Origin: Chamaecrista fasciculata
Lineage: Eukaryota > Streptophyta > Magnoliopsida > Fabales > Fabaceae
Reading direction: 5' to 3'
DNA: 64,000 nt
Assembly: GCA_003254925.1 (NCBI GenBank)
Contig: QANZ01010380.1
Location: forward strand, 3,155 to 67,154
Shown: piece after piece, positions 57,426 through 64,000 of the stretch
Layout: each line of letters begins with the position of its first letter
Numbering within the stretch: the stretch's first letter is position 1
Program-made: the position numbers and the translations under genes
Notes under the pieces: generated by a model
Databases searched by the model: none
What the model was told of the DNA's origin: nothing
The model's input: the letters and a program-made list of their open reading frames with translations, nothing else

Positions 57426-59242
57426 TCACTTGGTGAAGCCAAGGTCAAAAGGAACATGGAGAGGCTTCATCCACAACTCGGCTCTAGAGTTGTCTCCTCC
57501 TTTAAGGAATTCACCAACAGTGAAGCGAGCAGCTTGGTCCCTGGAGATAAGTCCCTTGTAACCTGGCCACTTCACTCTTCCTGCTACATTAGCACCAGGT
57601 CCTACGTTGTTGTACTCTGCATAGTAAATTGTGTTTAGGTACATGTTTCCATCCCAAGGTGTCCATCCAGTTGGTTGAATCAAGTCACCAATTCTGGATT
57701 CCATAACTACTGTTCTTGCGTATTCCTTCCATGGCCTTCCCAAGTAGGATTTGATTGCGAATCTCACTGGGAACAGAGCATTCTCTGGAATGATGTCACA
57801 GTTTTGGATTACAATTCCTGTGGGCATAGTGTTCTTCACAGTTCCGTCTGCAGTGACTGTGTTGAATTGGTTGTCCAATGGCTTCCTCACAATGATTCTA
57901 GAGCTTTGAATTATCGTGGAAGATGTTCCGAAGATGAAGTCAATAGTGCCAGAGATATCACAATTCCTATAGAACTGACGATTGGTTTGGGCATACAATG
58001 TGTCTTGGTAGCCCACGATTGCACAACTGAAGATGGCTGACATGTCTCCTTGGTTTCTGAATGCCACTGCTTGATGCTTTTGTGGGCCAGCGCTGTTCTC
58101 AAATGTCAAGAACTTGGCGATGAACCCAGGTGCAGTGTTGGCTGCAATTGCATAATAAACATTGATTAGTATTTACAAGTGATAGCGCTAGCTCTACATT
58201 TATAGTTAAGAAATCTGAGTTATAAATGTAATTACTCACCAAAGGTGGCAGTATTCATGGTCTTGACACCATCAACAAAGTTCTTATGTCCAGTGATAAT
58301 GGTTTTGCCAGCGCCCTCACCAAGGAGCATGAGATTCACTGCTTCCTTAGGGACAATGATGTACTCATCGTATACTCCTGCCTTGATGAGGATGACGTAT
58401 CTGCCTTGTAAGGCCTTCCCTGGATGCGACTTAATAGCGTCAGTGATGGTCTTGAACTGACCACTTCCATCCTTGGCAACCACAACATTGGGTTTCACAT
58501 GATGTCCTCCTTTGCCCAAAAGCTTACGATCCTTGTCAGAGACCCAAGTGGGATAGCCTTCCTCATCTGTTTCCATGAGGCCGCGAGACCCAGCGTCACC
58601 ACCTGTCAACAAATCAAGCTTCAACCCAAATTTCTGAAGGATGTTTGAGAGGTCAGCCATGATGTCAAGACCTATGCCTGTCAACTTTCCCATGCTATCC
58701 AACCCTTCTGTTTGCAATTTCTCTTTCACCTCTTTCTCTCCATCATTTTTGTCATCATAAGCATCCATGCAAGTTTGCTGATAAGATATGACTGCAGCCA
58801 ACCAATTCTTGAAGTCAGGAGATCGGTTGGTGATATCTTGGATGTTTCCCTTAGTAAGCAAGTCACTAGAAGCCTCCAAGCTGTCCATGGCGGATTCCAA
58901 CAAATCCTTACAATCATCCAAAGCCATCTTGATGCCTTGGTTCTTATCTCCATGCTCCACTATCAGCTTGTCACTCATGTTCAATGCCTTGATCAAGCTC
59001 TTAGTGGCTGCTTCCACGGTGGATGCTAGCAATTGCTTTGGGTCTGACGTGTCCTTTGATGCGCCTAGTGTTTGATGGCAAAGGTCTTGATCCTCTGCCT
59101 TCTCGCACATAATGCTCACTGATTTTTGTTGGGTGGAGATTCCACTGTCACCGCCCTTGTTGCGTGCTACCACCACAGCTCCGATGGCAACACCCACCAC
59201 CAAGATGACGGACACCGCCGTCACTACTACTTTCCCACTCAT
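57426..59242 (-). CDS. Pectinesterase with N-terminal inhibitor-like pro-region (type I PME), two exons
   Basis: De-esterifies pectin homogalacturonan in the cell wall. Exon 1 is 59242-58240 and exon 2 is 58141-57426, with a GT-AG intron; the joined frame is 572 aa. ATG at 59242 opens a signal-anchor helix (VVVTAVSVILVVGVAIGAVVV, about aa 5-25), then a PMEI-like pro-domain (about 40-200) with conserved Cys, then the processing motif RKLL at 239-242. In the catalytic domain: GVYDE (289-293), QAVA (358-361), QDTL with D381 (general acid/base), DFIFG with D402 (nucleophile), and LGRPW with R470. All five signature motifs are intact. A single intron is normal for the family. A TATATATA stretch near 59403-59410 could be the TATA box. 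A truncated copy lies about 2.5 kb downstream. Confidence 0.96.
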
Positions 59243-60529
59243 TTTATTTATTTCTTTATTTTATACTTTATATTTATTTCTTCCTCTCACCTTCAATATT
59301 CGTTTCCTCCCCACTGGGTAATTTTTTTTTTATTCTAGGGGAGGACAATAAAGTTGTAATCTATGGGAGGATGATGTGTTCTATCTTGCACTTATTACCT
59401 TGTATATATACATGTGCTTCATGTTCTCTTTTCTATTTATGAATTACTATTTGCGGATTAATCAAGCTCGATCTTCTCTTCACCAATCAATCACCCCTCG
59501 ATCCAATTCCCCCTCCCTTATTCAGTAATTTAAGAAAACATGGCTAGTTTTCTTCACATCAAACACATTAGCATATTCTACGAAACACGTACTCATCTAA
59601 TTACCTATAATTAATATTTCATCTGTGTGATCTGTCTGTCTCTCTTGTTCCAAATTAGCTTGTTCAAATTCAACTATTAAGCCTTGTTCTTCTATACCTT
59701 CGCTCATTCTCTCAGTTTTTCGGTTTTTCCTCTATTTACGGGTAACCACACTCCGAGTACAGCCTCTATTTTTCGTGGCTTTTCAATGCCTTTAGTTCGT
59801 GACCATCAACAGTTCAAAATTATATACGATGGCTCACATTATTATTGAGATTTATAAATGAGTTAATTGGAGAAGCATTCTCTTTTGTATCTATCCATGT
59901 GGCCTACCTTAATTTACACCACTCCACTAATTACTCCAAAAACAAAAGGCCCAAAACTCTGATTTAACTTAAAAGTGCAAAATTTAATTAGTTAAATCAA
60001 ATTATAAACCTAACAAAAAAAATCAAATTATAAATAATGATAAGTATACAGCTATTTTAAGATATATATATATATATGGGCATTGTCGTGTATATGTTAC
60101 ATTGTATATATACATTTTAAACTATATCAATCTCAATTCCAATTGAGTTGATCTATTAACATTTGACATCTTGTTAAACGAATTAAGGCTTAAGTAATAA
60201 AAAAAATTAAGCCAAATGTAAAAGTGCATCTATTGAAGTAAATTTTGTATTAATCCATGATTTTATTCCTCCTTAATTAATTCCGAAATAATTCATAATT
60301 TGAGTTTTGATAATTTAAAAAAAATATTAATTATCATATCTATTTTTGGTAATATTTGAATTTTTTTCTTAGTTAGATATACTGTTTGCTTAAACAATAT
60401 AATTTGTGGATATGTATGAATTTTTGAACAATTTGTGAATTTATACTGATCTTACTGTTCATGGTACATTCTTCAACACACGGCACTCTAGACGAATGGA
60501 ATGTTAAAAAAAAAAAAAAATTAAAGGAA
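59243..60529. other. Promoter side of the pectinesterase gene and gene-free DNA
   Basis: Adjacent to the start codon is a CT-rich leader on the plus strand (GA-rich on the minus strand). Beyond it is AT-rich DNA without ORFs. Confidence 0.5.
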
Positions 60530-60536
60530 AAACCGC

Positions 60537-61262
60537 TATTCTTTGCAGCGGTACAAACCGCTGCAAGTTTTATTTCTTAATTAACACATAAAATAAAATT
60601 GTTTACTTAAAAAAATGTAAAGTATTATTAATTAAAAAATATATTTTTTAAAAAACATGAAATTTAAAAATTAAAAACTTATCATATTTTCTATAATTAT
60701 TATAACAAGGTTTATAAATTTCTAATGCTAAATTTATTAGTCTTAATTAAATAACTTATAATTTTCAATTATTGTTAATGTAATAGATGTATTTGTTTTT
60801 TTATATATATTATTAAACCATTTATTAAAAAGTACTATTTTTTTATATTTGTTCAATGAACGAGTATATTAATGGTTAAAATTTTATTATATAAAATATA
60901 AAATTAAGTACATAAATTAATCTAATAAAAAATTTTAATTGGCTTTTATAATTTTTTTGTTACGGCATGGGCATACCATGTCTATCCGTGTAAAGGTCTA
61001 GACAAAAAGATTAATCTCATTCGTGCCTCAAAGACGAACGGCAGTGAAAAATTATATTTTGTTTAACATTAAAAAATTAAAAAAAAAATCTTGTTATAAT
61101 AATTATGGAAAATATGATAATTAAGTTTTTAAATTTTATGTTTTTTTAAAAATATATTTTTTTATTAATAATACTTTAATGTTTTAAGTAAACAATTTTA
61201 TTTTATGTTTTGATTAAAAAATAGAACTTGCAGCAGTTTGTTCCGCTGCAAATAACAAAATA
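60537..61262. mobile_element. Large inverted-repeat (hairpin) element, about 175-bp arms
   Basis: The left arm (about 60541-60715) begins 'ctttgcagcggtacaaaccgctgcaag'-type sequence and runs through 'acataaaataaaattgttta' to 'ttattataacaag'. The right arm (about 61085-61262) is its complement with about 10% mismatch. The loop is about 370 bp and non-coding. The terminal GCAGCGG motifs are themselves palindromic. It is a foldback-type or non-autonomous DNA transposon; superfamily uncertain. Confidence 0.7.
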
Positions 61263-61610
61263 CAACAAAAAAATAAGTCTGTTGCAAAGTAAAAAAAATT
61301 AAAAGAAAAAAAAAAGTGTGGTAAGTGACTGACACAAGTTTTAACTTGTCTCAGTTTGCCAGACACGAATTCAATGTCAGATTTTCAAAAAAATAATCTA
61401 TTTGTATCTGCTGGTGCCACATGCCATCATATGATTGGTTAAGAGACCAAAATCGTATCAGATGCGTAACTCATTTGGAGAAATAAGAAAATTTGTTAGA
61501 TATTAGGATACATGATATATCTTATTGTATTATTAAAATAAAAAAATGTCTCATCCACACCCTCCAAAATTAAAAATAAAATAATTATTTCACACCCTCC
61601 TAAAATTAAT

Positions 61611-62687
61611 GAGATAAAGTACTATTTGGTCCCTCCTTTTTCACACTTTGAACTATTTGGTCCATGTATTTTTGAAATAGACTATTTGGTCCTTCATTAA
61701 TCACAAATGTCAACTCGTTAGTCCCTCTACCCTATATCCATTACTAACTGTGATGATTTGACCGTTAAATGCTTACATGACACGTTAAATGCCACGTAAT
61801 TAACTATTTGATCCCTCTATTTTAAATCTGAAATCTGAGTTGGCTCCATCTTTCAAAAGACAACCATTTAGTCCCTCTTCTTCATGTCTTTTAGGGTTAG
61901 TTCGTCCTCCTCTCTCTCTCCGGGTTCATTCTCTCTCGCCGAATTCTCTGACAATGAGATAAAGCAGAACAAGTGCAAGAACAAGAACTTGCAAGAAGCG
62001 TGAGTGGGATGTTTAAATCAAAGTCCTTCTGATCAGCTTCTGTTGCAAATTCAGCAAGATTCAGAGATGCCGTTCCAACGATAGGAACCTTGTTCTTCGG
62101 CCTTTGATTCAAATGTGCCTAATTATTAATTTCATTATTACCTCATGCCTTAATTTTTTGTGTTCTTCTCGATTTATGAACCCCCATTTCAGTTCATCGA
62201 AAGATTATTAGAAACCAACTACTTATTTTAAAAATCATAAAAAAATGACAAAATCGTAATACAAATTAGCCCTGACTACCAAGTAGAATAGGGGAGTGAA
62301 GGACAGAACAATTATGCATTGTTCTTGTTTTTGCACTTGTTCTCCTTTATCTCATTGTCAGGGAATCCGGTGAAAGAGAGAGAGGAGGACGAACTAACCC
62401 ACATGAAGAGGAGGGACTAAATGGTTGTCTTTTGAAAGATGGAGCCAACTCAGATTTTAGATTTTAGATTTAAAATAGAGGGACCAAATAGTTAATTACG
62501 TGACATTTAACGGTGCCATGCATGTAAGCATTTAACGGCCAAGTCTCACGGTTAGTAACAAATATAGGATAGAGGGACTAACGAGTTGAATTTGTGATTC
62601 ATAAGGGACCAAATAATCTATTTCAAAAATACAGGGACCACATAGTTCAAAGTGTGAAAAAAGAGGGACCAAATAATATTTTATCTC
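61611..62687. mobile_element. Pack-MULE-like element (1077 bp)
   Basis: Long terminal inverted repeats: the left end GAGATAAAGTACTATTTGG is mirrored at the right, whose complement begins GAGATAAAATATTATTTGG. Inversion continues through 'tttggtccctc', 'aactcgttagtccctc' and 'agttggctccatctttcaaa' for several hundred bp. Flanks AAAATTAAT (61602-61610) and AAAGTTAAT (62688-62696) match at 8 of 9, a Mutator-type 9-bp target duplication. Inside is a fragment of a host gene encoding an NT-C2 domain (61996-62112). Confidence 0.75.
61996..62112 (-). pseudogene. Captured fragment of an NT-C2 (EEIG1/EHBP1-like) domain gene
   Basis: The minus strand encodes NQRPKNKVPIVGTASLNLAE followed by FATEADQKDFDLNIPLTL, which I recognise as the late part of the plant N-terminal C2 domain (consensus VPIVGxASLNLAEFA..D..LNIPL). 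The frame starts without an ATG and runs into unrelated Cys/Ser-rich sequence after about 39 residues. It is a gene fragment carried by the surrounding MULE, not a gene. Confidence 0.7.
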
Positions 62688-62995
62688 AAAGTTAATTGTT
62701 TGTTTTCTAAAGAAATTGGGGTGGGCGTGGGTCTCATTCACACCGTTCACAATTATTTTAATTTTTTTTTAGGGCATGATTAAATTGTCTTTATTAATTC
62801 TAATGGATATATTTTAGGGTAAATTATACTTTGGTATCTTGTGATTTGACCCTATTTCACTTTAGAACCCTGTGGTTTGAAACCTGACACTTTGGTACCC
62901 TGTGGTATTCTCCATTAACACTTTGGTACCCTTTGGAGCTATTTTGTAATTTTAATCATAACAAATTTTGCAAAAATTACATACTGACCCCAATT
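62688..62995. repeat. Family X inverted-repeat fragment (copy at 62818)
   Basis: After the Pack-MULE, 'gggtaaattatactttggta' to 'accccaatt' matches the left part of the remnant at 53071. It is cut at the single N at 62996. Confidence 0.6.
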
Positions 62996-62996
62996 N

Positions 62997-63520
62997 GGTC
63001 CCTCTATTTTAAATCTGAAATCTGAGTTGGCTCCATCTTTCAAAAGACAACCATTTAGTCCCTCTTCTTCATGTCTTCTAGGGTTAGTTCGTCCTCCTCT
63101 CTCTCCGGGTTCATTCTGTCTCGCCGAATTCTTTGACAATGAGATAAAGCAGAACAAGTGCAAGAACAAGAACTTGCAAGAAGCGTGAGTGGGATGTTTG
63201 AATCAAAGTCCTTCTGATCAGCTTCTGTTGCAAATTCAGCAAGATTCAGAGATGCCGTTCCAACGATAGGAACCTTGTCCTTCGGCCTTTGATTCAAATG
63301 TGCCTAATTATTAATTTCATTATTACCTCATGCATAATTGTTCTGTCCTTCACTCCCCTATTCACGCCGTTCACAATTATTTTAATTTTTTTTAGGGCAT
63401 GATTAAATTGTCTTTATTAATTCTAATGGATATATTTTAGGGTAAATTATACTGTGGTATCCTGTGATTTGACCCTATTTCACTTTGGTACCCTGTGGTT
63501 TGAAACCTGACACTTTGGAG
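62997..63520. repeat. Partial second copy of the Pack-MULE and its right flank
   Basis: 62997-63335 repeats 61810-62148 at very high identity, including the captured fragment. It then joins 'gcataattgttctgtccttc', which is the complement of 62290-62318, and then repeats the right flank from about 62745 to 62905. The copy therefore has a collapsed, partly inverted middle. Because it begins at a single N join, it could be an assembly artefact or the other haplotype. Confidence 0.75.
63181..63297 (-). pseudogene. Second copy of the NT-C2 gene fragment
   Basis: Same 39-residue fragment as at 61996-62112 with two changes (K to D in 'RPKDK', L to S in 'FDSNIPL'). It lies in the partial duplicate downstream of the N at 62996. 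Confidence 0.68.
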
Positions 63521-64000
63521 GGAGATTTTTAGTGTTTTTTTAAATCTAATTTCCTTCTAAACTTTTTTATTTTCGAGCTAGTCATAGTACGATTATAGAA
63601 AGATTGCATAATCTCTAATCACACTGCAATCTCTAATCACACTTCAAAATTGAGCAGCTGAACTTGAGTCTTGGGCAAGACTTGTGCACCACGAAAATTT
63701 CCTTTTATCTCATAATCATGGAATTGATTCTATAGGATCTTGATAATCTTCTTAAGTTTGTTTAGAATAAACACCAAATCCATCATGATATTTACAAATA
63801 TAAAGAATTAAACCCGAAATATCATATTTCTAATTAATCTCATAATCTAAAAGGAAAAATTAGAAATTAGGAAAATTAGAAATAAAATCTCACACATAAT
63901 ATCAAAATATCATCAAAATAACCCTTAAAATTCTACCAAAATTAGACTTATCAATGGAAAAGTACCTTTTATAAAGTCCATGGAAATTCGATAGAGTCAT
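63521..64000. other. Right edge, no gene seen
   Basis: AT-rich sequence without a supported ORF or element. Confidence 0.5.

Noticed and set aside
1..64000. A previously undescribed multi-gene system
   Set aside because: The three intact genes belong to well-known families with unrelated roles, and the remainder is transposons and pseudogenes. Nothing suggests a novel operon-like or defence cassette.

Overview
This is nuclear genomic DNA from a eudicot plant, probably a woody species, though I cannot name it. The evidence is an AT-rich background, GT-AG introns in plant-type genes, a receptor-like-protein (RLP) resistance-gene family, a plant aprataxin, a type-I pectin methylesterase, Ty1/copia and Tat/Athila-like LTR retrotransposons, CACTA ends, and many small inverted-repeat elements with 9-bp target duplications. 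I see no prokaryotic or viral system. Assembly gaps lie at 20863-21052, 37774-38739 and 54029-54270. Single-N joins at 42230, 44678 and 62996 also need caution.

Three genes look intact. (1) A six-exon plus-strand aprataxin-like DNA-repair gene (6204-10600; kinase P-loop, macro domain, HIT domain, zinc finger; 731 aa). (2) An intronless minus-strand LRR receptor-like protein (24774-27587). (3) A two-exon minus-strand pectinesterase with an inhibitor-like pro-domain (57426-59242; 572 aa).

Layout: 1-6100 has no convincing gene but holds GC-rich modules, an 85-bp tandem repeat and two short inverted-repeat elements. 6.2-10.6 kb is the aprataxin gene. 11.3-20 kb is RLP debris (a 5' fragment, then a frameshifted RLP pseudogene split by a CACTA-type element) peppered with short elements. 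20-24.7 kb is gene-free, with a PIF/Harbinger-like element and a second CACTA terminus. 24.8-32.6 kb is the RLP gene with a very young copia element directly upstream. 33-44.7 kb is a duplicated RLP-derived block, one copy of which is split by a PIF-like element and a non-autonomous LTR element. 44.7-53 kb holds two copia elements in tandem sharing one LTR. 53-59.2 kb is the pectinesterase gene and its truncated duplicate. 60.5-63.6 kb is a long hairpin, then a Pack-MULE-like element carrying a piece of an NT-C2 domain gene, partly duplicated.

The genes do not form a pathway. The window is best read as an RLP birth-and-death cluster between two single genes, reshaped by transposons. The most interesting points are the LTR-identical copia insertion about 60 bp upstream of the RLP TATA box; an apparent in-frame loss of about 120 residues of LRRs in the intact RLP, still present in its pseudogene; the gene-fragment-carrying MULE; the shared-LTR copia tandem; and several short-element families with recognisable 9-bp target duplications.
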